This document shows positions 41,027 through 49,967 of a stretch of 64,000 nucleotides of DNA, one piece after another. Below the pieces are notes generated by a model. It was not told the DNA's origin. It saw only the letters and a list, made by a program, of their open reading frames with translations, and did not search any database. Origin of the DNA: Janthinobacterium sp. SUN073 (lineage in GTDB: Bacteria; Pseudomonadota; Gammaproteobacteria; Burkholderiales; Burkholderiaceae_D); assembly GCF_030397665.1 (NCBI RefSeq), contig NZ_JAPUBT010000001.1, positions 1,072,781 to 1,136,780 of the forward strand. The letters run 5' to 3'. A program made the position numbers and the translations under genes. Every line of letters starts with the position of its first letter. Position 1 is the first letter of the stretch.

Positions 41027-42688
41027 TTACAGTGCCTGTAAATCTTCCCCGCGCATGCCCACCAGCAAGGCGCGGCCATCGGGCAGCACGCGGAACTCGC
41101 CATAGCGGGCCTTTTCCCAGCGCGCCGCCTCGCCTTCCTTGAAGAACCAGGCATCGCTGACCAGCACCCAGTTGCCATCCTTCGGCGTCAGCTCGAGCAG
41201 GAATTCGCCGGGCGCCAGCGCCTCTTTGGTGTACGGACGCAGCAGTTCTGCCACGCCGCGCGCATCGCGCCTGGCCACCACGAGGGGCCGGCCTGGCGCC
41301 CTGTCCACGCTGGCCAGGGTGCTCAGCACGCCGAGGTTGACGAAATTGAGGCGCATGTAATCGCCCTGCATCAGCGAGCGGGGATCGACGGGTTCCAGCG
41401 CCACGAAGATGGCTTGCCCCTTGGCGATCAGCTGCTCTTTCTGCCAGATGCCGCCATTGGCGACCAGCAGCACCAGCAGCAAGCCCCCAAGCACGCCGAG
41501 ACGGACATTGCGGCTCTGGGTAGCCACAGCCGATGGTTTACTTTCCACCAGATGCAGCACGGCGCCGCGCGTAGCCAGCCACGACAGTGCGCACAGCACG
41601 GCGCCGGCCACGGCCAGCAACGCCGCCTTGCTGGCCAGCGGCCAGGCCAGCTGGTAATAAAAGCTGCCGATGATCCACGCCGCCGCCAGCGCAGCCGCCA
41701 CGGCCACGCGCGTGCGCCCGCTCGTCACACAATACGCGAGGATCAGCAGCACGGGGCCCAGCGCCGGCATGAACCACGCCAGCACGACCAGCACCAGCGC
41801 CACGCCAATGGCGGGCAACTGGCGCAGCGCCGGCCAGCGCCATCCCGTCCAGACGGCCGCCGCCGTGGCCAGCACGAGCGACACCCCATTTAACGCCTGC
41901 GCATACCAGGCGCTGGTCTGGTGCCGGCTTACTTCGCGCGCCACGTCGCCGGCAATACCACCGCCCAGCGCACCACCCAGCATGAAGGTCATGCCGGACC
42001 AGAAGACCAGCCCCAGCAAGATGGCCAGGACCCACCCCGTCGACAGCGATTCCAGGAAGGCGGCGACGGGCGCGCCGCGGCCATCGTTGAAGGCCTGCTT
42101 CTGCAGCCAGTGCGCGCCCAGCCAGAGTGCCAGGGCCAGCATCCAGGCCAGATACAGTTGCGTTGGGTCGTTCTCGAAAATCCAGTCGCGCGTGCTATCG
42201 ATGATGCCCAGTCCCAGCAAGCCGCAGGCGACCAGCCCCAGCAGCACACGCAGCCAATCGCGCGGCAGGGTAGCGGCCACCATCAGGCAGGCCAGGCACA
42301 GCAACAGCGAGGCAATCTGCGTGGAACAATCGCGGTACAGGGCATAGCCGAGCAAGCTGCCGCCCACCAGCAGGCAGGGCACGGCCAGCTGCTCGACAAA
42401 CAGCGCCACGCCGCGCATGCGGATCAGCAGCACAGACACCACCAGCACGATGGCCGCCACGATATATGCGCCGGGACCGTGGCGCACCACGCTTTCCAGG
42501 CCCGCACCCAGCGCCAGGACCAGAGGGATGGCGGCCAGCCAGGCGCCGAAGGCCGTCATCAGCACCAGCGGCCACGGCCGGACATCCTGCACGGGACGGC
42601 TGGTACCCGACGGTAACAAACCGGCGCGCGTGGCGTCGTCGATCAAGGTGGCGAGCGCATCGGCTCGCTGACTGTTCATATTGCTCAT
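41027..42688 (-). CDS. DUF4401 / GDYXXLXY-domain membrane protein
   Basis: The 553-residue protein combines a DUF4401 region of about ten membrane helices (residues 30-385) with a C-terminal periplasmic GDYXXLXY-type domain, visible as LMQGDYMRLNFVNLG near 460-474. In many bacteria these two domains are separate genes next to a DUF2157 gene. Here they are fused and translationally coupled (ATGA overlap) to the DUF2157 gene. No function is known for the set. The start at 42688 has an AGGAGG site. Confidence 0.85.
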   Translation of the reverse strand: MSNMNSQRADALATLIDDATRAGLLPSGTSRPVQDVRPWPLVLMTAFGAWLAAIPLVLALGAGLESVVRHGPGAYIVAAIVLVVSVLLIRMRGVALFVEQLAVPCLLVGGSLLGYALYRDCSTQIASLLLCLACLMVAATLPRDWLRVLLGLVACGLLGLGIIDSTRDWIFENDPTQLYLAWMLALALWLGAHWLQKQAFNDGRGAPVAAFLESLSTGWVLAILLGLVFWSGMTFMLGGALGGGIAGDVAREVSRHQTSAWYAQALNGVSLVLATAAAVWTGWRWPALRQLPAIGVALVLVVLAWFMPALGPVLLILAYCVTSGRTRVAVAAALAAAWIIGSFYYQLAWPLASKAALLAVAGAVLCALSWLATRGAVLHLVESKPSAVATQSRNVRLGVLGGLLLVLLVANGGIWQKEQLIAKGQAIFVALEPVDPRSLMQGDYMRLNFVNLGVLSTLASVDRAPGRPLVVARRDARGVAELLRPYTKEALAPGEFLLELTPKDGNWVLVSDAWFFKEGEAARWEKARYGEFRVLPDGRALLVGMRGEDLQAL

Positions 42689-43650
42689 GCCGCCTCCTGG
42701 CGCGTGCGCCACAAAATGCCTTGCACGGTGAGCGCCAACAGCACGGCCGCAAACAAGCCCAGCATCACCAGCCTGCCGATGCCATCGCCATTGCCACCGC
42801 CATTGAACAGCAGGTATCCCAGCCCCCACACCAGCAGGGTGTTCAGGCCCAGCGCGACGGCGCTCAGGCCGAACACGTCAAACAAGCTGCGCGTGGCCAG
42901 CAGGACGCCGGCGACGGCCAGTAAGCCCAGCCCGGCCCAGTACGGCGATTCGACCTCGCTGCCGAACAGGGCGCTGACGGCCGTGCCCGTGATGAGGATG
43001 GTGGCGAGCACCAGGCCCAGGCGCAAGGCCCAGCTGCCCGCGCCCGTCCAGCGCGCCAGCAGGGGCGAGACAAACGCACAGGCCAGCAGCACGGCCAGCC
43101 AGCCGCTGACGAAAATGCTCAGGTCGGCCGAATTGATGCGCCAGCTGTGGTGCGCATGCGCCTGCATCCACAAGGCCGCGGCCGTCGAAAAAATCAGCAT
43201 CCACGGCGTCCACAGCACGTCGCTGCGCGCCACCAGGCACAGGGGCAAGGCCAGCGCGGCCCACAGGGCGAACAGCTGCCACGGATCGGCGCCCGTCTGG
43301 TACGTCTGGCCGAAATACGCGAACAGGCCGCCGATGGCCAGCAAGGCCATCAGCAACAGCGGCACGCGCGCCTTGGGTACGGCGAAGGCCCCCACGCAGG
43401 CGGCGGCCAACACGCCTTGCAGCAGGGCAAAGCGGCCCATGCGACCCAGGTCTTCCCAGTTGGCGGCCACCCAGCAGATCAATCCCATGCCCAGCAAGGC
43501 GGCGCCCAGCACGGCGACGCCGCGCGGCAGCCAGTAGGCCAGGCGCGCGGGTTCGCGCTGGAAGCCGGCCACTTCCTGCAACTGCCGGGTTTGTCGGGCA
43601 TCGAGCGCATGGGCCGAGGCGAGTTGATACACGGCGAGGCGTAAATCCAT
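42685..43650 (-). CDS. DUF2157 membrane protein
   Basis: The 321-residue protein has a cytoplasmic helical start (residues 1-40, DARQTRQLQEVAGFQREP) and about nine membrane helices. The start of the membrane part, LLGMGLICWVAANWEDLGRMGRFAL, is the DUF2157 signature (the AANWE..L motif). It is the first gene of a two-gene unit with the DUF4401/GDYXXLXY protein. Function unknown; a membrane complex of the two is plausible because they are always paired. Confidence 0.87.
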   Translation of the reverse strand: MDLRLAVYQLASAHALDARQTRQLQEVAGFQREPARLAYWLPRGVAVLGAALLGMGLICWVAANWEDLGRMGRFALLQGVLAAACVGAFAVPKARVPLLLMALLAIGGLFAYFGQTYQTGADPWQLFALWAALALPLCLVARSDVLWTPWMLIFSTAAALWMQAHAHHSWRINSADLSIFVSGWLAVLLACAFVSPLLARWTGAGSWALRLGLVLATILITGTAVSALFGSEVESPYWAGLGLLAVAGVLLATRSLFDVFGLSAVALGLNTLLVWGLGYLLFNGGGNGDGIGRLVMLGLFAAVLLALTVQGILWRTRQEAA

Positions 43651-43687
43651 CGTCTGCTTTCTTTGTCAGGAAATAGGGGGCGTCAGG

Positions 43688-43978
43688 TCAGCGCTCGACG
43701 TTCACGCCGCGCCAGAAGGCGACGTGGCCGGCAATTTGCTTGGCGGCATCCTTGGGCTGGGGGTAATACCAGGCGGCGTTGGCATTCGTCTGGCCATCGA
43801 CGACAAGGTCGTAATAGCTGGCCGTGCCCTTCCACGGGCAGATGCTGGTGTGGCTGCTGGGACGCAGGTAGGCCTGCGTCACCTTGGACAAAGGAAAATA
43901 TATATTGTTTTCAACGACTTGCACCTGATCGTCGGCCGCTTGCGCGATGACGACACCATTCCAGCTGGCTGTTGGCAT
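43688..43978 (-). CDS. DUF427 protein
   Basis: The 96-residue soluble protein matches DUF427 throughout: an N-terminal strand region, VVENNIYFPLSKV, the conserved CPWKGTASYYDL near 47-58, and AAWYYPQPKDAAKQIAGHVAFW near 68-89. Function is unknown. It has single-domain length typical for the family. The start at 43978 gives the normal N-terminus; a longer frame to 44086 is not conserved. It lies 37 bases after the DUF2157 gene start and may or may not be co-transcribed. Confidence 0.9.
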   Translation of the reverse strand: MPTASWNGVVIAQAADDQVQVVENNIYFPLSKVTQAYLRPSSHTSICPWKGTASYYDLVVDGQTNANAAWYYPQPKDAAKQIAGHVAFWRGVNVER

Positions 43979-44048
43979 TTGACTATCCTCCTTCTGCGCC
44001 GAGTGTAGCGCAAAAAGTCTGTCATGGCGCGCGCCATTGGCGCCCCGC

Positions 44049-44720
44049 TCAGGCGCCGCTGATGATCTGGCGCAAGGCTTGCTCAAACACTTCGGGCGGC
44101 TGGCCGCCGGAAATCAGGTGGCGCTCGTTGATGATGACGGCAGGCACCGAGTTGATGCCGTTCTGCTGGTAGAACCGCTCCTGCGCGCGCACCTCGTCCG
44201 CGTAGGCATCGGAGGCCAGCACCTCGGCCGCCTTCACGGTATCGAGGCCCACCTTGCCGGCCACGGCCAGCAGCACCTCGTGCGAGGACGGATTCTGGCC
44301 CTGCGTGAAATACGCATCGAACAGCGCCATCTTGAGTGCCTTCTGGCGCCCTTCGATCTCGGCCCAGTGCAGCAAACGGTGCGCATCAAACGTGTTGTAG
44401 ATGCGGCCGCGCTTGTCCATGGCAAAGGTAAAGCCCAGCTGCTCGCCGCGCGCGCGGATCGCTTCGCGCGACTGCGCCATCTGTTCCGGGGTGGAACCGT
44501 ATTTGCGGGCGATGTGTTCGCCGATATCCTCGCCTTCGGCCGCCATATTGGCGTTCAGCTCGAAGGGCTGGAAGTGGATCTCGGCCTGGACGGTGCCGTC
44601 CAGCTTGGCCAAGGCTTGCTCCAGCGATTTCAGGCCGATCACGCACCAGGGGCAGGAAACGTCAGAAACGAAATCGATACGGATGGGAACGGGTGTGGCG
44701 GAGGAGGTGGGGACAGTCAT
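44049..44720 (-). CDS. DsbA-family oxidoreductase, FrnE-like
   Basis: The 223-residue thioredoxin-fold protein has the redox motif CPWC (SDVSCPWCVIG, residues 20-30) and a helical insertion. The later segment has NGINSVPAVIINERHLISGGQP, where the cis-Pro (VPAV) packs on the active site. No signal peptide is present, so it acts in the cytoplasm, like FrnE, a disulfide isomerase-type protein linked to oxidative stress in Deinococcus. The start at 44720 is preceded by a purine-rich stretch. Substrates unknown. Confidence 0.92.
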   Translation of the reverse strand: MTVPTSSATPVPIRIDFVSDVSCPWCVIGLKSLEQALAKLDGTVQAEIHFQPFELNANMAAEGEDIGEHIARKYGSTPEQMAQSREAIRARGEQLGFTFAMDKRGRIYNTFDAHRLLHWAEIEGRQKALKMALFDAYFTQGQNPSSHEVLLAVAGKVGLDTVKAAEVLASDAYADEVRAQERFYQQNGINSVPAVIINERHLISGGQPPEVFEQALRQIISGA

Positions 44721-44809
44721 GGGGGCAGCCTTTGCGCGAGTCGGTGGCGGCCGCACCGCGCGGCGCCGCAAGCACAGCATATGCGTGCGGGCCGCGGGAA
44801 ATCAAGCGC

Positions 44810-45454
44810 TTACTTTTTCTTGACGGGCGCCTTGGCCCCATCCTTCTTGCCGCCGATCTTGCTTTCCTTACCAGAGAGCAAGTTTGCGATGTTCTGGCTG
44901 TGGCGGTAAGCCAGCAGCACGCTCATGACGATGACGGCCAGCAAGATGGGATCGACGCCGAACAGCAAGCCATAGTAAAACGGCGCGAACAGGGCCGCCA
45001 CCAGGGCTGCCAGCGAAGAATAGCGAAACGCGTAGGCGATGATCAGCCAGGTGGCCAGGGTCGCCAGGCCCAGCCAGGGATTAATCCCCAGCAACACACC
45101 GAGGGCCGTGGCCACGCCCTTGCCGCCGACGAAGCGGAAGAACACGGGCCACAGATGGCCGAGGAAGACGGCGATGGCCACCAGCGCCACGGCCGTGTCG
45201 CCCACGCCCAGCGCGCTGGCAAAATGGTCGGCCAGGAACACGGCCAGCCAGCCCTTGGCGCCATCGCCCAGCAAGGTCATGATGGCCGCGCCCTTGTTGC
45301 CGCTGCGCAGCACGTTGGTGGCGCCCGGATTTTTCGAGCCATAGGTGCGCGGATCGGCAATGCCGTAGACCTTGCTCATCACCACGGCAAACGATATCGA
45401 GCCGAGCAAGTAAGCGGCCACTGTCATTGCCACGGTTGTGATTACTGGATTCAT
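44810..45454 (-). CDS. plsY: Glycerol-3-phosphate acyltransferase PlsY
   Basis: PlsY uses acyl-phosphate to acylate glycerol 3-phosphate, the first step of phospholipid synthesis. The 214-residue membrane protein has the three conserved motifs: [33 protein letters not shown] early on, then [24 protein letters not shown] near 98-121, and [10 protein letters not shown] later. A Lys-rich cytoplasmic tail ends the protein, including [20 protein letters not shown]. It is monocistronic and divergent in function from its neighbours. PlsX is not in the window. Confidence 0.95.
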   Translation of the reverse strand: MNPVITTVAMTVAAYLLGSISFAVVMSKVYGIADPRTYGSKNPGATNVLRSGNKGAAIMTLLGDGAKGWLAVFLADHFASALGVGDTAVALVAIAVFLGHLWPVFFRFVGGKGVATALGVLLGINPWLGLATLATWLIIAYAFRYSSLAALVAALFAPFYYGLLFGVDPILLAVIVMSVLLAYRHSQNIANLLSGKESKIGGKKDGAKAPVKKK

Positions 45455-45551
45455 TTCTTCCCTTTATTATGTTTATTGCACCAGCGTCGAGGCTGGCGCA
45501 GCAGAATATACACCATGCTCCATGCCCCGCAACAGGCTTTGGACGATTTCC

Positions 45552-46043
45552 TTAATCCTGCAGCGCGCACTGCACCGGCTTGGCCTTGAGCAAATCCATG
45601 AGCACCTGCGGCGCCAGCGAGACGAGAAAACCGCGCCGCCCGCCATTGATGTAGATGCGTTCGAGCGCCAGGATGGATTGCTCCACGTACACGGGCATCG
45701 CTTTTTTGGTGCCGAACGGCGAGGTGCCGCCGATCATGTAGCCGGAATGGCGCTGCGCCACCTCGGGCTTGCACGGCTCGACGGACTTGCAGCCGATGCC
45801 ACGCGCCAGGTTCTTGGTCGATACCTTGCAATCGCCATGCATGAGCACGATCAACGGCTTGGCCGCCTCGTCCTGCATCACCAGGGTCTTGATCACCGCG
45901 TGTTCCGGCACCCCCAGCTCGCGCGCCGAGACGCTGGTGCCGCCGTGCTCCTCGTAGGGATATGGGTGTTCATCGAAGGCAACCTGATGCTTGCGCAGCA
46001 GCTGCGTCGCCTGAGTTTCGGAAATATGCTCTTTTTTAGCCAT
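45552..46043 (-). CDS. ybaK: Cys-tRNA(Pro) deacylase YbaK
   Basis: The 163-residue editing enzyme hydrolyses Cys mischarged on tRNA-Pro. Family features: TSVSARELGVPEHAVIKTLVM near 36-56, a Lys in the IKTL motif that is essential in YbaK proteins, GDCKVSTKNLARGIG near 70-84, the GGTSPFGTKKAMPVYVEQSI stretch near 104-123, and INGGRRGFLVSLAP. It is divergent from the EEP-family gene with only 37 bases between the starts, so the promoters overlap. Confidence 0.95.
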   Translation of the reverse strand: MAKKEHISETQATQLLRKHQVAFDEHPYPYEEHGGTSVSARELGVPEHAVIKTLVMQDEAAKPLIVLMHGDCKVSTKNLARGIGCKSVEPCKPEVAQRHSGYMIGGTSPFGTKKAMPVYVEQSILALERIYINGGRRGFLVSLAPQVLMDLLKAKPVQCALQD

Positions 46044-46080
46044 GCGTGATACGCTGATCGTTCAGTGAGGAGTGCTAATT

Positions 46081-47043
46081 ATGCAGCAAGAAATCCGCTT
46101 TGCCACATTCAATGTCTGCAACCTTGCCCCCGCCGGGGCGAAATTGTATGACAACCTGGAACCGTTGAGCCCGGCGCAATACGACGCCAAGGCGGAATGG
46201 ACGGCGCGGCAAATCGACTTGCTCGACGCCGACGTGATTGGTTTCCAGGAAATTTTCTCGCAAGCGGCCCTGCGCGACGTGCTGTCGCGCACGCGCCATT
46301 ACCGCGCAGCCGCCCTGGCCGGCCACGATGCGATGGACGCGGCCGGACGCATGCTGCCTACGGTGGCGCTGGTGTCGCGCCTGCCGCTGGCCGGCGCCGG
46401 AGTTGCCTGGACGAACTTCCCGGCCGGCGTGAGCGTATCCGCCGAAGACAATGTCTGCCGCTTCGCCCGCGCACCACTGCACGTGCAGGTCATCTTGCCT
46501 GGTGGACAACTCACGGATGTGGTCGTGGTGCACTTGAAATCGCGCCGGCCCGACTACCGCCATGGCGACGGCAACGATGCCATCGCCTACGCACTGGCCA
46601 ACCTGCGCTCGCTGCAGCGGCGCGGCGCGGAAGCGGTGGCCCTGCGCGTGCTGGCAAGCGAACTGGGCCACAGCAGCCGTCCCCGCATCGTGCTCGGTGA
46701 CTTCAACGACATCGCCAATGCCGTCACCACGTCCATCGTCATGGGCGCGGGCGCACCGTGCGAACCAGGCATGGAAATGCGAGAACGCCTGTACGACGCC
46801 AACGCCATCGCCCTGCGCCAGGATGCGGCGCGCCACGCGGGCTACACGAATATCCACGACGGCGCCTACATGACGATCGACCATATCCTCGTCTCCGAGC
46901 ATTTCCACGCCGCCTCGCCGCGCGCCATCGGCGTGCTGCAGGAAGTCACGTATATCAACGACCATTTGCTGCTGGGCCTGCCGCACGCCTCCGACCATGG
47001 CCAGGTGCTGGCGCGCATCAAGCTGCTGGGAAACATTAACTAG
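46081..47043 (+). CDS. Endonuclease/exonuclease/phosphatase (EEP) family hydrolase
   Basis: The 320-residue protein has the DNase I-like fold: an N-terminal ATFNVCNL, metal Glu in DVIGFQEIF near 58, HLKSRRPDY near 154, GDFND near 205, and a final catalytic DH in YMTIDHILVSE and ASDHGQVLAR. These residues are complete, so it should be an active Mg-dependent phosphodiesterase or phosphatase; DNA, RNA or lipid could be the target. No signal peptide is visible. The ATG at 46081 has GAGGAG nine bases upstream, which rules out a GTG at 46072. It converges with the GGDEF-EAL gene with overlapping stops. Confidence 0.9.
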   Translation: MQQEIRFATFNVCNLAPAGAKLYDNLEPLSPAQYDAKAEWTARQIDLLDADVIGFQEIFSQAALRDVLSRTRHYRAAALAGHDAMDAAGRMLPTVALVSRLPLAGAGVAWTNFPAGVSVSAEDNVCRFARAPLHVQVILPGGQLTDVVVVHLKSRRPDYRHGDGNDAIAYALANLRSLQRRGAEAVALRVLASELGHSSRPRIVLGDFNDIANAVTTSIVMGAGAPCEPGMEMRERLYDANAIALRQDAARHAGYTNIHDGAYMTIDHILVSEHFHAASPRAIGVLQEVTYINDHLLLGLPHASDHGQVLARIKLLGNIN

Positions 47044-49574
47044 TTCAATAACTTCGCCAGCGCACTGCCCTCGACTTGCGCGCTGGCATAGCGCCCCTGG
47101 TATTGCTGGCAGCCCTGCCCCCGCAGATAGGCCAGCTGCTGCGCCGTTTCCACGCCTTCGGCAATCACCGTCAATTGCAGTTCGCGCGCCATGGCGATGA
47201 TGGTGGCGGCGACCATCGTGTCGGATTCGCCTGCCGCGCCGTCCGCCGCGGCGGGCAGGAAGGATGGGTCGATCTTGAGTTTATCCACCGGGTAATGGCG
47301 CAGATTGGCCAGGCGCGAATAGCCGGTACCGAAGTCATCGATGGCCAGCCTTGCGCCCAGCGCGCGCAGCTGCGCCAGCACGCCAGCCAGGCGCGCGCCG
47401 CCCTTCATCAGCAAGGACTCCGTCACTTCCAGTTCCAGGCAGGCGGCAGGCAAACCCGACACGGCCAGCGCCTCTTGGACGCTGAGCAATAAATTATTGT
47501 GCAGGCATTGCGCCGGCGACAGGTTCACGGCCACGCGCCAGGCCTGGCCCGCATCGTGCCAGGCGCGCGCGCGCCGGCAAGCTTGCTGCAGCACCCAGTT
47601 GCCAATCGATACCATCAAGCCACACTCCTCGGCCACGGCGATGAAGCGCTCGGGCGGCAGCACGCCCAGTTGCGGGTGGCGCCAGCGCAACAACGCTTCG
47701 GCGCCGACGATTTGCCCGCTGGTAACATCGAGCGCGGGCTGGAACTCCAGCACAAATTCATCGCGGCCCAGCGCGGCGCGCAAGCCCTGCTCCAGGCTGG
47801 CCCGCTCGATGATTTGCGCATTCATCTCGGCATTGAAAAACTGGAAATTGTTACGCCCGCCTTCCTTGGCATGGTACATGGCGATATCGGCGTTGTGCAC
47901 GAGGGTCTCGATGCTGTCGCCATCGCTGGGAAAGATGGCCACGCCGATCGAGGTCGACACCTGCAGTTCGTATTCGCCCAGCTGATAGGGCTGCGTGACG
48001 GCATGCAGCAGGCTGGACGCCACATGGGCCACCTGGTCGATGCCGCCCACCTCGGCCAGGATGATGACGAACTCGTCGCCGCCATGCCGGCTGACGGTAT
48101 CGACGCCGCGCACGCAGCGCACCAGGCGCCGCGCCACTTCCTTGAGCAGCAAATCGCCCACGTGGTGGCCCATGCTGTCATTGATGTGCTTGAAGTGGTC
48201 GAGGTCCAGGTACAGGATGGCCAGCATGCTCAGCTTGCGTCGCGCGGCCGCCAGCGCCTGCGACAGCCGGTCCAGCAGCAGTACCCGGTTCGGCAAGTCG
48301 GTCAGGAAATCATGCTCGGCCAGGTGGCGCGTGTGCTCCTCGTTTTTCTTGCGCTCACTGATATCGTTGAGGATGGCCAGGTAATTGCTCAATTGCCCCT
48401 GGCTGTCGCGGATGGCCGTCAGCGACAGCCAGGCCGGGTAGCGCCCGCCCGCCTTGCGCTGGCCCGCGATATCGCCTTGCCAATAGCCGTTGGCCTCGAC
48501 TTCGTCCCACACGTGGTCGAAAAACGCCGGCGCATCCGGCTCCACGCCGTGCTGGACGAAAGGCTTGCCCAGCATGTCGTCCAGGCTGTAGCCGCTGATT
48601 TCGCTGTACGCGGGATTCATGCTGACGACGCGCTGCTGCGGGTCCATCACGACGATGGCGACACTGGCATGCTCGATGACCTGTACCGACAGGTACAGAG
48701 CCCGCTCGGCCAGTTTGCGCGAGGAAATATCGCGGATCACGGCGTAAAACAGATAGGTATGGTCGAGCGTGACGGAAGTGAGCAGCACCTCGCCCCAGAA
48801 CAGCTGGCCCGCGCACGTCTGATAGCGCCAGTCGTAGCGGCAGTTGCCGTCGGCGTGGGCCTGCGCCGCCAGTTGCGTGCCGCGCAACGACGACAAGGCG
48901 CCATCGGGCTGGCGCAGCGGCGAAAAGTCGCTGAGGCGGCGCCCCAGCAGGCGTGGCCGGTCTTCACATTGAAACAGGGCAATGGCAGCCGGATTGGCTT
49001 CGGCGATGTACTCGTCGCGCAGCAGTACGATGGCGTCGGCGGACTTGTCGTACAGCTGGCGAAAATTGTCGCCCATCAGCAGCAAGGCACCCTGCGCGGC
49101 GCCATCCTGGCCGCTGGCCGTGATGTCGACATCGATGCACACCACTTGCCGCACACGTCCGGACTGGATGACGGGAAACACGGTGGAACAGATGCAGCGC
49201 GGCGCGGCCCCGTCGGCGTCCAGCTTCCACAGGCGTGTGCTGCGCGCCTTGCCGCTCTCCCACACGGCCGCCAGTTCGCCGGAGACATCCTCGGCCAGGC
49301 TGGCGGCATCCGGCAGCGAAGCGGCCACCCTGGCCCACGGCTGGCCCAGCGCCAGCTCGGCCGCCACGCCATACAGGCGCGCCGCACCTAAGCTCCAGTA
49401 GCGCACGATGCCGTCGCGGTCGATGCCACGCACGGCCAGGCCAGGCGCCTGTTCGACGGCGGCAACGATGATGGACAGCAAGTCCAATGCCTTGCCGGCC
49501 GGCCCCGCCTGCGGTTCGGCAGCGGCAAGCAGGCGCCCCGGCGACGGCGCGGCTCCGACAATCCGATCAGACAT
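47040..49574 (-). CDS. PAS-GGDEF-EAL protein (c-di-GMP turnover)
   Basis: The 844-residue protein has three PAS-type regions in its first 410 residues, then a GGDEF domain (HGGDEFVIIL near 503) with an RxxD inhibitory site (RGVD) upstream, then an EAL domain. EAL residues needed for phosphodiesterase action are present (AEALLRWRHP and LAIDDFGTGYSRL, and EGVET). Both synthesis and breakdown of c-di-GMP are therefore possible. No membrane helices or receiver domain are seen, so it senses something in the cytosol via PAS. The start is uncertain: ATG 49574 is used, but ATG 49712 in the same frame is also possible. Confidence 0.92.
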   Translation of the reverse strand: MSDRIVGAAPSPGRLLAAAEPQAGPAGKALDLLSIIVAAVEQAPGLAVRGIDRDGIVRYWSLGAARLYGVAAELALGQPWARVAASLPDAASLAEDVSGELAAVWESGKARSTRLWKLDADGAAPRCICSTVFPVIQSGRVRQVVCIDVDITASGQDGAAQGALLLMGDNFRQLYDKSADAIVLLRDEYIAEANPAAIALFQCEDRPRLLGRRLSDFSPLRQPDGALSSLRGTQLAAQAHADGNCRYDWRYQTCAGQLFWGEVLLTSVTLDHTYLFYAVIRDISSRKLAERALYLSVQVIEHASVAIVVMDPQQRVVSMNPAYSEISGYSLDDMLGKPFVQHGVEPDAPAFFDHVWDEVEANGYWQGDIAGQRKAGGRYPAWLSLTAIRDSQGQLSNYLAILNDISERKKNEEHTRHLAEHDFLTDLPNRVLLLDRLSQALAAARRKLSMLAILYLDLDHFKHINDSMGHHVGDLLLKEVARRLVRCVRGVDTVSRHGGDEFVIILAEVGGIDQVAHVASSLLHAVTQPYQLGEYELQVSTSIGVAIFPSDGDSIETLVHNADIAMYHAKEGGRNNFQFFNAEMNAQIIERASLEQGLRAALGRDEFVLEFQPALDVTSGQIVGAEALLRWRHPQLGVLPPERFIAVAEECGLMVSIGNWVLQQACRRARAWHDAGQAWRVAVNLSPAQCLHNNLLLSVQEALAVSGLPAACLELEVTESLLMKGGARLAGVLAQLRALGARLAIDDFGTGYSRLANLRHYPVDKLKIDPSFLPAAADGAAGESDTMVAATIIAMARELQLTVIAEGVETAQQLAYLRGQGCQQYQGRYASAQVEGSALAKLLN

Positions 49575-49967
49575 CAGGCCCCCGTGGCGCGGCCGCGCGG
49601 CAACCGGCGGGCGTGTGGCCTGTCCGGTGGCGCAACCATCCCGACCATTCTTGCGCGCCGGCGAATCGGCTTCTTGAGGATGCGCAAGCATCGTGACGTG
49701 CACGGCGGGCATGCTTACTGTGGTCTCCGGTCGCCGTTTTTTGCATTCCAGCCCCGATTTTGTGCAATCTGTCGCACGGCGATGGCGGCCGGACTTGAAT
49801 CTTCCTAAAGTGGCAACATGCGCATCGCCGTGAACGGCCGCAGCGGCAGGCGTGCTGCCTGCGGCCGCCACGGCGATGCGCTACCCGAATTCCCTCCCGG
49901 CCAGCGACAGGCCGGGTCCGCACCGAGACCTGGCTCCGAGCCCCTGCGCCGCTCCTGAAAAAAACCT
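49575..49967. other. Intergenic region between PAS-GGDEF-EAL and RND adaptor genes
   Basis: Nearly 400 bases lie between divergent starts. The left part may code for an N-terminal extension of the GGDEF-EAL protein (the frame stays open to 49871). The rest should hold both promoters. I saw no clear operator, RNA gene or terminator. Confidence 0.4.
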
